Source: Cryptomeria japonica (Eukaryota; Streptophyta; Pinopsida; Cupressales; Cupressaceae). Taken from it: DNA of 64,000 bases. The position numbers and the translations under genes were made by a program. Shown here piece by piece: positions 1-11,084 of this stretch. The notes beneath the pieces were generated by a model. The model was given only the letters and a program-made list of their open reading frames with translations, ran no database searches and was not told the DNA's origin. The DNA is taken from the NCBI RefSeq assembly GCF_030272615.1, contig NC_081410.1, forward strand, positions 190,791,619 through 190,855,618, in the 5' to 3' direction. Positions within the stretch are counted from its first letter, which is position 1. Each line of letters begins with the position of its first letter.

Positions 1-485
1 CAGATATTTGTAATAATTTCATTGTAATATTTTGAGTTATAGAGAAACCTTTAACAGGGTAAAAGACTCTAATCAAGTCTATAAATTGTAAAGCCTCTAA
101 CCAGGTGCAACATTTAGATTAAGTGTTGTAAAATCCTTTAGCAAGGTAGATCTAATAGATCTTGATACTCCTAATAGGGTAAGCTATCAGAAATAGCTAA
201 ACATGTAGCTCTAATCGAGCATCCTTTATTATTGCAGTAGTGAAGTTGTGGGTGCCATCCCCACCGCAGTTTTTCTCTCTAACCAAGAGTTTCTGCGTAA
301 CCAAAATATGGGTGTTATGGAGTGAATCATGTATGATTGTTATTCATTTGTTTTAGCTTTATGTTATGTTACAACAGTTTTCAGTTTATGCATAACAATA
401 AAGATATTGTTGAAGAAAAGTTTTGAAGTACTGATTCACCCCTCCCCTCTCAGTACATTAGCTTTCCATATTGGGCCTAACAACA
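1..485 (+). mobile_element. 3' part of a copia-type LTR inserted in a gag gene
   Basis: The segment has the layout of the 3' portion of a Ty1/copia LTR: an array of ctctaac-aaggt-like motifs (about 45-230), a stem-loop (265-297), a stretch resembling gattcacccc followed by a C/T tract (432-451), and a probable terminal CA at 484-485 (caaca). Immediately after it a gag reading frame is open, with only two stops, from 487, so the LTR interrupts a gag gene rather than leading into a primer-binding site. No tggtatcagagc site follows. It is clearly diverged from the LTR at 5355, so it is probably a different subfamily. The start lies outside the window. Confidence 0.6.
265..297 (+). other. conserved LTR stem-loop (third family)
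   Basis: CGCAG (265-269) pairs with CTGCG (293-297), and an inner CTCT (275-278) with AGAG (286-289). The ttttt loop is shared with the other two hairpins although both stems differ in sequence. Confidence 0.55.
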
Positions 486-486
486 G

Positions 487-1500
487 GGTGAGAAACTGAA
501 TCTAAGAAGAGAGCGAGAAGGTCTCACTATCCACATGAGTTAGGAACTAGAAGCCATAAGAGCTACTAAAGATCTTATCAAGGTAAGAGATCAAGAAATC
601 ATAAAGATCAAATGAGAAAAAGATACTATACATGAGGACTTGATTGTTGAAACAGAAGAAAAGGAAAACCTAAAGCTAGATCTTGAGTTGGCATTGTCTC
701 TGCAAGACAACCTGTCTAAGCATAATGAAGATCTTGTCAAAAATCTTACTGAAGCCAATGAGAAATTGGAGAAGTTCATCAAAAGTTATACCATGTTGGA
801 GGAAAAAATTCAATCACAGAGAATGAAGGGTGATATCTCTGGACTTGGTTTTCATACAACTGAAAAAGGTGAATCCTCTGGTACAAAGAGCAACTATCCA
901 AAGAACAAAACTACTTCTAAAGTCAATAACATTACCAGTAAGAAGGCTTTTAAACCTGTCTGCTTTGTTTGCCATAAGCCTGGTCATACTGCAAATGTTT
1001 GTAGGAACAAACCTAATAGAAATGCAAGTTACAATACTAATGCTAGGTATGTGTCTAGAAAGTTTGAAGGACATTGCTACACTTATGGAATGTATGGGCA
1101 TAAACATATTAAGTGCAGATATGGATCAAACAATCCTGTACCACACATGCATCCTAGACCATATGGTGACCGGATAAGGAATTTTGATAACCAGGTGAAC
1201 ATGAACTGGCAAAGATCCTATGGCAATCGGTTTAGTCCATTCGAAATGGAAACGGTAACAAATGTTGTGTGTAGATTTTGTAATAACTTTGGTCATGTGG
1301 CTATGAACTGCAGAAAAAGAATAGGAAGAGGAAATGCAGGACCTTGGAGATCATTTGGTATGGTCTATTACCACTGCAACAAATCGGGGCACCTGGTAAA
1401 GTTTTGCAGATCAAGGAATAGTAAACCGGTCAACTTCTTCAAGGATCAAAAAGGCAAGCAAAAAATTGATGTTGAGGAAACTAGAGAAGATATGAACTAG
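487..1500 (+). pseudogene. gag: copia-type gag, C-terminal two thirds, four zinc knuckles
   Basis: The reading frame is shared from 487 to 1500, with in-frame stops near 541 and 613. The open part (from 640) begins with a heptad-rich Glu/Lys/Leu coiled-coil-like stretch of about 75 residues, then a Lys/Ser/Thr-rich linker, then four CCHC-type nucleic-acid-binding knuckles. Knuckle 1 (CFVCHKPGHTANVC) and knuckle 3 (CRFCNNFGHVAMNC) are complete. Knuckle 2 has Tyr in place of the second Cys and knuckle 4 has Tyr in place of the first, each one G-to-A change from Cys. Gag packages element RNA. The usual PR-IN-RT-RH polyprotein does not follow. Recognition as an LTR-retrotransposon gag is firm; assignment to copia rests on the flanking LTR type. 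Confidence 0.85.
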
Positions 1501-2035
1501 ACTTGGAAGAAGAAAAGAAAAGAATTGCCTATAGAGGAAATCATTCCTTCACCTAGTGAAGAGAATCCAACACTGGTGACTTAAGCCTGTCTAACACGGC
1601 TAAGGGGAGCGTAACGGTAAAACATTTCCAGACCCTTTTTGTAAAATAAGCGGGAAAGAATTTTTGAATTTTGAATTTTGGTGACTTTTTGTTGACGTGT
1701 TATTAACCGGTATTTCACTTAAGCAGTGAAATTAGGGTTTGTAACCTAAAATTGTGAGCATTTATTGTGGTTGGTAAAAAGGATAAAAACAAGTTTCACC
1801 TTATCATTTTTACCCTAACTTTTTTGAAAAAGGAAAATTGAAGCGATTGCAGAGCAGAGCAAGATTGTCTTGGTGCAAATTGGAAAATTGCTTTGTGATT
1901 AGAGAAATCGAGTTGAATTGGGAGCTACAGAGAAGTGAACGAGTGTGCATTTGAACAGTTCAACTTGGAAACAGAGCGACATGCAAGATTCTAGGTATTT
2001 CTTTGTATACCACTTCGAAACTTGTTTATCTAGAA
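1501..2035. other. non-coding spacer between gag and the novel ORF
   Basis: The gag frame stops at 1498-1500 and is followed by a short Lys/Glu-coding tail with stops, then about 450 bp of A/T-rich DNA without coding signal. A 5'-leader-like stretch precedes the ATG at 2036. The position is where pol would be expected; no aspartic protease, integrase or RT motif is visible in any frame. Confidence 0.5.
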
Positions 2036-5000
2036 TGGCATCTACTTCTAAGTCTATAGAGAGATTGATGATCACTGCTGAGCTTGAGGAAGCTCTAAAG
2101 GTAGATGAAATTATGTCTTATAATGCATTGTCGCAAGTCCCAAGTGGTTTCATGGTCAAAGGTGTTTTGTCTAGTTATATAGATTGTAAAATTCAAGTTT
2201 TGGGAACTCTTCACATTTATACTCAGCTGAAATCACTCTGTAATAAGGATGAAAAGATTGAAACTAAATATGCTAGGGTTTTTGAAAAAGGGTTTCATAA
2301 TGCAACCTACTTTCTTGAAGATTTTGAGGATGAACACATAAGAATAATCTTGAGTCGAGTCCACTAAGAGAATATGTATCTGGAGAGGACTCACACAATA
2401 ACCAAGGAGGGTATTAGGACTGTAACGGGTTATTGCTCAACCGGTGAAGTTTCTGTGTTGAGGAGAATTTCAAAAGATATTGTCTTCAAGTTAACCGGTT
2501 CTACATCCAATAGGCGTGCTTTTTCTATCAACAATATTAGAGACCCTGCAGTGAAACTTGCAGCAATGGTGATAGGCTACCGAGTATTTTACTCTAGTAG
2601 ACTTAACAGTGTTCCATCCGCAACAATTCATACAACACATAGAATAATAATTGATAATGCAGACTATGATAATTGTGAAGCTATCAGACTCCAGTTATTT
2701 GAAAATTTGAAATCCATTATGAAGGACAATACTCAGAAGTTCAAATATGGTTAGCTGTTAGCTGGGTTATTTTTCTACTTTCAGAACTTTCTACCGAGTA
2801 TAGGTGACATTGAATGGTCCAAAGAACAACCGATCAATGCATAGATCAAGAACAACATTAAGATTGTGAAGAATACTTTTTCAGCTGCCACAAACAAGTA
2901 CTTTAATGAATTCCAGAAGAAGATGAGCTTGAGAATGAGGCTACCTGAAGATGTGGTAAAACACTTTGAAAAAAACATAATCTTCATGGTTACCACTGAA
3001 TTTTGCTTGATGCAAGCAATTGAACCTAGAGAGGAAGAGATGGAAGATATGAGCTATAAGGTCAATCATGACTTACTAGTTGGTTATGCTAATACTCTGT
3101 TAGCATTGCCCAAAGACAAAAAGAAGGCAAAATTGGACATCTTAGTAGTCCAAGATGTACCAATTGAAACCGGTACTGCACCTGTAGCAAAAGCAAAGGG
3201 AAAGAAAAATAAATGTGATGAAAAATCTCCTGTGAAGAAGACTACAAGGGTGACTCGGAGTGTCCTAACCAAGAAGGAACCAACACCTAAAATATCTGAG
3301 AAGAAGGAGAATGCACCAAAGGAGAGGAATAGGAAACTGATTTTGCAACCAGAGTTTGAGTGTACAGATTCTGAAGAAGAACCTAAGAAGGAAAAAGCAA
3401 CCGACAGAACACCTAAGAAGGTAAAGGTAGTGCCAAAGGCAACTACGCCTATAGACATTGCCACCTACAAACCTGACACAACATTTGAGAGAACAATGAA
3501 GTCATTGGGAAGAAACAGGTTTGACAACATCAAAGAACATTATGATTCTTTTACTGAAGATGAACAGAAGCAAATACTCCAACAGGTAATAACCTATTTG
3601 GGTCATTATAGTAGATTTCCGCATGATTTGGAGAAAGATATTTCTTTCTTTGTATAATACTTTGTTAGATAAATGGGAAGAAGCCATTCAATTAGAAAAG
3701 AAGATTATTGATGAAGTATTTGTATAGTATTTTCCCAATCTATCATCTAACGGAATTAGTGCTTTAACTGAGGAATACAAAGCATATTTTGATTTTAAAG
3801 GAAGAAGACTGGAGCTTCTTAATGCAAAAAGGTCAGTTGTTGAGTCTGAGACACATCAGCTAGCTTGTATAATCAAAAAGAGGGAAGAAGTCATCCACTC
3901 AAGCAGTAAGAATGATACTACAGAAGATGTTCCTTGACCAGAAATGGATGAAGAGGAAATTGTTCAAGCTGACATAGTCTATCCAACCAAGAAGAAGGAT
4001 GATTCCATTATTCTTCTTGATGAAGATATTCAAGACACAGTAGACCTATTTGGAGACATTACTGCACCAGATATGGATCCTCCTACAATCACAGAAGTAC
4101 ATGTTACATCAGATGATCAACCGGGTAATCAACTAAAAGAGGTTAGTGAACCAACAACTAAACAACTGGAGAAACCCCAATCTCCACCAGTCATTGAGAT
4201 CACTCAAAAGGAGTCTACTGAGGAAGCTATTACTCAACAAACAAAAGATACAATGGAGAAGAACACAAAAAGAGCCATCATTAAGAGTATACCCCTTGAA
4301 CCAGCAAAGCAAGAACTACTTGATGATGATGACGAAGACTCTTTAAGTATTTCAGGACCTATTGACATGAATACCTTGAGTGCATCAGAAATGATGAAGA
4401 TTGCCAATGTTATGCAATCTCGTGCACACAAGAAGAGAGTGAAAGAGCAAAGAATTGAGGCAGAGACAATCCAGAATGCAGTAGAAATTTTGTCTGGATT
4501 ACTACAGGAAACCTCTATCTCACATCTTCCTACTCCTATCAACAAACTTGGTCAGTTAGTTGCAGATGCATCTGATCAAATCAAATTGCTTGAAGATGCT
4601 GCTCAAATATCTGCTGAGAAGAGCCACAAGAAGGTATATAGAGATAAACTGGCTAAGCACATTGAAAATAGCAAAATGGCTTTATCTCATAATGGCAGCC
4701 TATTAAAGAAAGCTATTGAATCTAGAGGAAAGTATCTTGCCTCTACCTCCAATATTACTTTCTTTTATTCTGATATTTTGAAGAATCAAGTTGAAACTGA
4801 ACAGGAAATAGAAAGGTTATGCAAGGCATATGTCCCACTCCAGGACTCCATTTATGCCTTTAACCGGTCTATAGTTGAATTGCATGACAGACTGAACATG
4901 AATGATAATGAGAGAGCTAAGAGATTCCAATCTCTAAGAGAGCTCAAGAGTCAGCTCACCTCACAGATTGACATTCTTCAGAGAGCCTACTCCAGTGCAG

Positions 5001-5173
5001 AAGCTACTCTTGCTACTCCTGAAACCTATACGCTAGACTCAATAGAAGAATTCTAATCCCAACTGCTGTCTACCTCTGAGTATACGAACAACATACTGGA
5101 ATCATGGAAGAATTCTCTATCCCAGATGAAGCAGAATTTCAATAATATTTTCATGAGAATAGCTAATGCATGA
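2036..5173 (+). pseudogene. decayed ~1,045-codon ORF of unknown function in copia-type element
   Basis: From the ATG at 2036 (MASTSKSIERLM) one frame runs to about 3657, with stops at 2365-2367, 2752-2754 and near 2842. After one frameshift near 3655 a second frame runs to the TGA at 5171-5173, with stops at 3725, 3938 and 5054. The first ~270 residues look globular. A Lys/Glu/Pro-rich charged region follows (about 3120-3440, many KK and EE runs), then an acidic region containing DDDDED (4321-4340), then a long helical, coiled-coil-like C-terminus (about 4370-5160). No RT, integrase, protease or zinc-finger motif is seen. It lies between gag and the 3' polypurine tract, the position of the extra (env-like) ORF in SIRE/Maximus-type copia elements, but I do not recognise the family and see no clear membrane segment. 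Confidence 0.6.
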
Positions 5174-5338
5174 ACTTGATTAAAATTGTAATATATGATG
5201 AACACTTTGATACAAATTTTCTATATATATATGTATATATTTTTAACAGGGGAATATGAGTACATATGTAAATATATTGTGTATGCACACTTAGCGGTAT
5301 TGTATTACTCTAAAAAAAATTCTAAGTGTTGCCATCAA

Positions 5339-5354
5339 TGCCAAAGGGGGAGAT
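5339..5354 (+). other. polypurine tract (plus-strand primer) of the copia-type element
   Basis: The run ccaaagggggagat directly precedes the LTR terminus TGTTGGG at 5355. This is the standard plant copia arrangement for priming plus-strand DNA synthesis and defines the 3' LTR start. Confidence 0.8.
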
Positions 5355-6450
5355 TGTTGGGATGATGATAATTGTAATGTATTCATCACTTGTTGTCATT
5401 GATGAAACACTCTCACACACATATATGATTACATTGACTACTGGTATAACTTCAATTGGTTTACACTACCAACCGGTATGTTTATGGCCTATCTCTAACC
5501 GGTACTTGGTGTCAACTAGTATGTGCCTAAGAGATAACCTGTGGTTACACTAATTCAACATCAAAATGAAGATGAAGATGAAGAAGAAGATCAAGTGGAA
5601 GATTCCAGGACAACGATTCACTAGTTTTATTCCAACCGATATTGATTGTTCTAACCAGTATCCATTTTGTGATGAGTTACCAGCACCGTTTGTTTGGCAG
5701 TCATTTTTGTGATGAGTTATGTTTAATGTCTAGATACACTGCACCTAGGAAATTGTGTTCCTATGGCCGACATAAGGACATAAGGTCTGAATGTCTATTT
5801 AAAGACATCTTAGTGAAGCATTTTAAAGAGAGATGAAAAAGAGAGAACATATATAGAATAGGTGATCTATGCAAATACTTTTGCTGAAGAGCGATAAGTG
5901 TTTAGATGGAGAGCACAGTTGAATGTACTTAGAATGATCTGATCAAGCAAGTTTTGTGCTACTCAGAACATATCAAAAATTTCTTATTGTTTTCTGACCA
6001 TTACAACAGAATAAAATCCCCTAACCGGGTAAGCTCTAACAAGCTTTATTGTACAAATCCTCTAACAAGGTGATCCATTAGTTTGGATTCTAAAATCCTC
6101 CAGCAAGGTTACTCTTAATAGGGTATAAGCTTCTAATCAAGATTGGGATCTCTAACAAGATTCGCTCATAGCAGAGCTCTTTGTAAGACCTTAACCAGTT
6201 AGTTTTCTATTACTACAGATAGTTAACTTGTGAGTTCCATCTCACCGTGGTTTTTACCTATTTGGGTTTTCCACGTATAAACACTTGTGTTATGGTGGAT
6301 ATTCTACTTTATGTGGATGTTGTTATTTCATTTTGGATAGCATGTATTTTGTTCGGATTCTTAGTTAAGTTCATCTACTGGTTAGTGTTTAAAGTTGTGC
6401 TTGTTTTGGTGTCACTGATTCACCCCCCCTCTCAGTGCTTTCCAAGACCA
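5355..6450 (+). mobile_element. copia-type 3' LTR
   Basis: The LTR begins with TGTTGGGATGATG after the polypurine tract. Its U3 (about 5430-5700) holds several accggta-like motifs. Next come eight ctctaac-aaggt-like repeats (about 6015-6200), a stem-loop at 6246-6275, and a gattcaccccccct tract (6417-6431). The 3' end is not certain: the ctttcca at about 6438-6444 or a CA a few bases further are both possible. The downstream flank is an antisense copy of the same LTR family, so the element appears to have inserted into a relative in opposite orientation. Confidence 0.8.
6246..6275 (+). other. conserved LTR stem-loop (GTGG...CCAC)
   Basis: CGTGG at 6246-6250 pairs with CCACG at 6271-6275. Inside, ACC at 6256-6258 can pair with GGT within tttgggt at 6264-6267, leaving T-rich internal loops. 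Comparable hairpins with different stem sequences occur at 265-297 and 63469-63495. It lies just upstream of the LTR 3' end, so it would fall near the R/U5 part of the RNA. Confidence 0.55.
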
Positions 6451-7494
6451 TCAAAACTTAATCAAGCATTTAAACAAAATACATGCTATCCAAAATAATA
6501 TAACAACATCCACAAAAAGTAAAGCATCCACAATAACACAAGTGTTTATACGTGGAAAACCCAAATAGGTAAAAACCACGGTGAGATGGAAATCACAAGT
6601 TAACTATCTGCAGTAATAGATAATTGACCGGTTAAGGTCTTACAAAGTTCTCTGCTAGGAGCGAATCTTGTTAGAGATCCCAAGCTTGATTAGAAGTTTA
6701 TACCCTGTTAAGAATACTACCCTGTTAGGAGTAACCTCGCTGGAGGATTTGGGAATCCAAACTAATTGATCACCTTGTTAGAGGATTTACACAATGAAGC
6801 TTGCTAGAGCTTACTTGGTTAGGGGATTTGATTCTGTTGTAATGATTAGAAAACAAAAAGAATGGTTTGATCTATTTTGAGTAGCATAACATTTGCTTGA
6901 TCAGATCATTCTAAGTACATTCAACACTGCTCTTCATCTTAACACTTATCACTCTTTAACAAAAGCTTTCACTCTTTATGCATATCAGTATTCACATAAT
7001 CTCCTTTCTATCAGTATCAGTTTCAAATGTTTCACTAAGATGTCTTAATATAGACATTCAAATGTTATGTCGGCCATAGGAAATCAAAACACAATTTCCT
7101 AGGTGCAGTGTATCTAGACAAGCAATCATAACTCATCACAAAAATGACCATCAAGAAGTCGGTGCTTGTAACTCATCACAAAATCAGATAACGGTTAGAA
7201 CAGTCAATATCGGTTGGAACAAAAAATGTGAACCGTTGTCCTAGAATCTTCCGCTTGATCTCCATCTTCATCTTCATCTTCATTTTGATGCCAACTTAGT
7301 GTACCCACATGTTATCTCTTAAGAAAATACTAGTTGACACAGAGTACCGGTTAGAGATAAACCTTAAACATATCGGTTGGTAGTGTAAATCAATTGAAGT
7401 TACACCGGTAGTCAATGTAATCATATGTGTGTGTGGGAGTGTTTTATAAATGACAACAAGTGATGAATACATTACAATCATCATCAAGCCAACA
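6445..7494 (-). mobile_element. antisense copia-type LTR, truncated at its 3' end
   Basis: On the minus strand the sequence starts TGTTGGCTTGATGATG at 7494 and reproduces, with substitutions, the LTR at 5355-6450, including the accggta motifs, the ctctaac-aaggt array and the stem-loop (6551-6580). Homology runs to about 6455, where it meets the 3' end of the plus-strand LTR, so its own 3' end is missing here. The outer flank at 7495 interrupts a gypsy gag frame, so this LTR (solo or part of an element) inserted into element C. Confidence 0.75.
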
Positions 7495-7495
7495 A

Positions 7496-8837
7496 ATATT
7501 TCCTTGATTGTTTGTTCCTGGATTGTTGGTTCTTTGTTTGTTGTTTTGAGGATTTATTGGTGGAGTAATGCCAGATAGGTTTAACACTGGTAGTTTTGTT
7601 TAACGTTGTCTACCACACCATCATTAACAATATTTTTATTCCTTGTCCAAAACTTGGACTTGTCTGAGTTGTTGTTGTTATTTTGGTTGTTGTAGGTGTT
7701 ATTATTTGATGAACTAACACCTTCCTTGAGGAACTTCAAGGTCCCTTTCTTGATGGAGGCTTCCTCTACTTGGATGCCATTTTTGATCAACTTTGTAAAA
7801 GTAGGAAGACATTGTAGTTTGAGTCGATAACTCATTTCACTATTTAAGTTGTCTATAAAGATCTCCATCTTTTCTTTTTCAGGTACGTCGCGTGGGTACC
7901 TTGAGACCACACGTCTCCATCGTTTCAAGAAGACCATGAATGTTTCATTGTTCTTTTTATTTGTTTTGCAAATGTCAAGCATGGTGATTTCATGTTGGAT
8001 GTTGTAGGAGTATTATGTAAGGAATTTGTTTACCAACTCATCAAATAATCTCATGGGAGGTGTGAGTTTTGACAGCCACTCCATTATTTGCCCTCTCAAA
8101 CTTCTTGGGAATAGCCTCATCATGGACATATCATTGTGAGAAAACTCCAAGCTCATAGTACAGAATTCCCTGACGTGATCATGGGGATCACTTTTACCAT
8201 TGTATTTATCATACTTTGGTATATTTGAATTTAGCGGGAAAGGTATCATGTTTATCCTCTTGTCAAATGGGTAAGGAAAAATATCCTCCAAATAATACCT
8301 TGTTGTAGACCCTTGTTTCATATCTTGCATTTGGTGTTGGAGTGTTTGGATTTGTTGTGTAAGAAGAGCTAGGGCCATATTTCCTTCTTCAAACCTTCGG
8401 TGAGGAAGATTCCCTTCTTCACCAAGGTTGTCATGATCATGGGTAGTGTCTCGGTTGCGTGTATTGTCTTGATCGTGTGTGTCTTCCTCTCTCAAATGCT
8501 CTTGATTTTGGGTATTGTAAGTATAGGTCCTTTCCATTGTTGATGAGTTTCTCTCCTTAGTATTCCTTAAATTGTCTATGTCAAAATCTGTAGGAATCCT
8601 GACTCCTTTACTAGTTAGCATGAGGAAATACTTTTGCTTATCTGATTTTATAATCCTTTCCACGAGTTTTTGGAAAGAGGCACTCTCGTGACATTGTTGT
8701 AGAAGTTCTTCGATGATCTTTGTTTCTCCTACATTTACATATTCATCAAAAGGATTGGACTCAATTTGTTGTGTACTTGATTCTGGTTGTGGATCCTTTC
8801 CTTTGTTTCTCTGAGATCTAGTGACATTGGGCATCAA
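7496..8837 (-). pseudogene. gag: Tat-like gypsy gag of element C (one in-frame stop, truncated)
   Basis: On the minus strand the frame opens at 8837 (MMPNVTRSQRNKGKDPQ). It runs through a polar Asp/Asn/His-rich region to a conserved core (about 8290-8010: FPYPFDK, YNGKSDPHDHVREF, RGQIMEWL) typical of the retrotransposon gag capsid domain. A TAA at 8013-8015 sits one C-to-T step from Gln. The same frame continues (LDICKTNKKNNETFMVFLKR) to a stop at 7581. Homologous text then runs a little further until the antisense copia LTR at 7494 cuts it. The zinc-knuckle end and all of pol are therefore missing. Closely related in wording to the gag at 13901-15789. Confidence 0.85.
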
Positions 8838-10970
8838 TATATCTCTATAGTAGTGAATTCCTCTTCTTCTATTGGGGTTATTGGTGGGGTTGGTGGTTCA
8901 GGTTGAGTTTCGTTGTAGGTGATAAGAAATTTTGAAAACAAGGGGGGATTGATCCTTCCTCCACTATTAAGGCATTGATTGAAGGCTGATTTTTGAATTT
9001 AATCCCTGCTTCTCGAAGGTTCTTTGTCAAATTCATTGGTTTTTCCTTGGAGATACAACCGCATATGATGCAAGAATTCATGATGTGATTTAAAAATTTG
9101 ATGATTGATATAGAGAAATTTACTCCTCTTGATAAGTTCCTTAGAACTAGGTTGTCTCTTCTTCAACTTAGTCTTTTGATGAAGACTTCTTCTCAAAATA
9201 CGGGGAGTGGTCATACAAATGATCAATGTTGATGTTGATGGTTGATATGGATACTTTATTTTGGATACTCAATCTTACTTTTCAAGTAGAGGTTTAGTTC
9301 GATTCACCCCCACAACAAAGTGTGCCAAATGATATGACTCAAGTTTTAGGATATAGAAACTTGATTTGGCAACTTGAGAACCTAACTGGGTATTGTTTTG
9401 ATAAGATTTTTTGGATGGTGGAACCTTTGATCACTCTATTTGATACTCAATTTTGCTGGATGAAATCTTATCTCAAGGTAGTTGAAGATTTGATACTTCT
9501 TCCTAAAGATGCTAGTTGGTTTTGGAAATTTCTTTACTTATGATCCCTCTTTACAAGTTTTCCTTTTTGTGTTGGATTTATCAGAGGACCTAAAAGGGTA
9601 TCCAAAATTGTTGATGAAAATTTCACAAGGTTACTGGTTTGCTCTCTATTTTTTGCATTTTTGATCATGTGCTAAAACAGAGCCCTAATGTGCTAAAGGA
9701 TGACCCCAAAGTGCTAAAAAACATTCCAGATGCGCTTATGATGTACTTAAATGTGCTATTTCTTATTGTGTGCTATCACAAAGGTTGAAAAGGTTATGTG
9801 CTATTACGTCCCTCTGAAGCGCTAATGTTTGGTCTGAATACACTTTACTATGGTTCAGATGCACTAGGTTGATGCTCTGATGCACTACAATGATGTTGGC
9901 AAGCACTGTCTAATTTTTCACCAATATTATACTGATGATGTGCTACTGAGAGTGATGGAAGCGCTAATTGTTGGTTGAAATGCGCTCTCTGATGGTTGAG
10001 ATGTGTTAGGTTGTTGCTCCCACGTGCTAACTGTCCTGATAACTTTGATTTGATGACTTTGCTGATATATTGAGAAATGATTTTTGTGTTTGACGGATGA
10101 TTTTCTGAAAAATGACTTGAAAACATAGTAGACAAAGCAGTAACAATTTACCCATGCTAAAAAATAGTGTATGTTCTTTTGAGGATGTTTTCAAATCCCC
10201 AATATTTTCACTAGTTTGGATTACAAAGAAGACATATCAAGTAGACTCTTTATTCAAAGGTCATTAACAATATCATAGCCCACTAGTCTCGATACTCCAT
10301 AAGATCAAACATCCTTGTCACCCCCTAGGGGTGCCCCTTTTTTGTGTTTGTCCAGAAATTAACCCAAACTGAATTGCTTCATAATTGGGTAGTTGTCTTG
10401 GGAGATATATGGTGAGTAATCTTGGGGGTGGATTCTTCCCCACCTTTGCACTATGATATTGTCAATGTTTGGTAACTGACTCGACTCAAAGTTTCTAATG
10501 CTAAGGTTTGTAATCAGGCTTCCATTCGATCTTTAGTGATAAACTCCCTTGGGAGGCTTCCCAACCTTTAGGACAAAGACTTTACATATCTTAAAGATAC
10601 TGGGGGAAGACTAATCGCTAAGAAAGACCATTGAAGGGGATTTTCATTAGCCTCCACATTTGATTATAGTGGGTTGGAATACTTGGCGATAAAGCCATTT
10701 CCCACTTGGGTCGTACCCTTCACACTAGCCCTTTCGAGGCTTCAGGAAGGCATGCCCTCTAAAGGATGTAAGATACTTGAAGTAAAGAAACCATTAAAGA
10801 GTGGGTTTGGTTTTTTCATCACCAAGTTAAGGGGAGAGTACATGCCTACCACTTTTGAGACACAAAATACACACTTTCTTTTTATCCGATATCGCAGTTG
10901 TTTTCTAAAGATCTATTCAGAAGACATAAGGTTTTTTTTAACCCAATATGGCAATGTGTGAAGATAGCAA
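8838..10970 (-). other. 5' leader of gypsy element C
   Basis: This is the region between the LTR of C and its gag. Two short overlapping frames just upstream of gag (9226-8999 and 9081-8878) have no recognisable domain. The part at about 10510-10330 matches, in inverse orientation, the plus-strand leader of element B at about 12430-12610: both contain the run gtccccaaga or cccccaaga, then caccctagg or cacccctag, then gtgacaag. The shared leader supports C and B being the same gypsy lineage. The repetitive part at 9660-10030 is listed separately. Confidence 0.55.
9660..10030. repeat. degenerate interspersed gtgcta(a) motif array
   Basis: About a dozen copies of gtgctaa, gcgctaa, gtgctat or atgcacta recur every 20-35 bp across about 370 bp within the leader of element C. 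The intervening bases differ, so this is a motif array rather than a clean tandem repeat. Confidence 0.55.
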
Positions 10971-11084
10971 AAAATTTGAACCAAAAAGCTCTTGGTCAAC
11001 CAAAGTAAATTCCTCAAATGAATAACAACAGTTTTGCAATCTTGAAAGCTTTTTTTTGAAATGAAGTGAAGGTTCTTTTTAAAT

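Noticed and set aside
2755-2787. 33-bp intron (gttagctg...ctactttcag) in the novel ORF
   Set aside because: Splice-like ends but far below the minimal plant intron length; the stop is explained as well by mutation.
9322-9543. 73-residue plus-strand frame
   Set aside because: Lies antisense to the gag leader of C; no recognisable domain.
10674-10961. 95-residue plus-strand frame as a protein
   Set aside because: It is antisense to the leader of element C and has no domain or codon pattern of its own.
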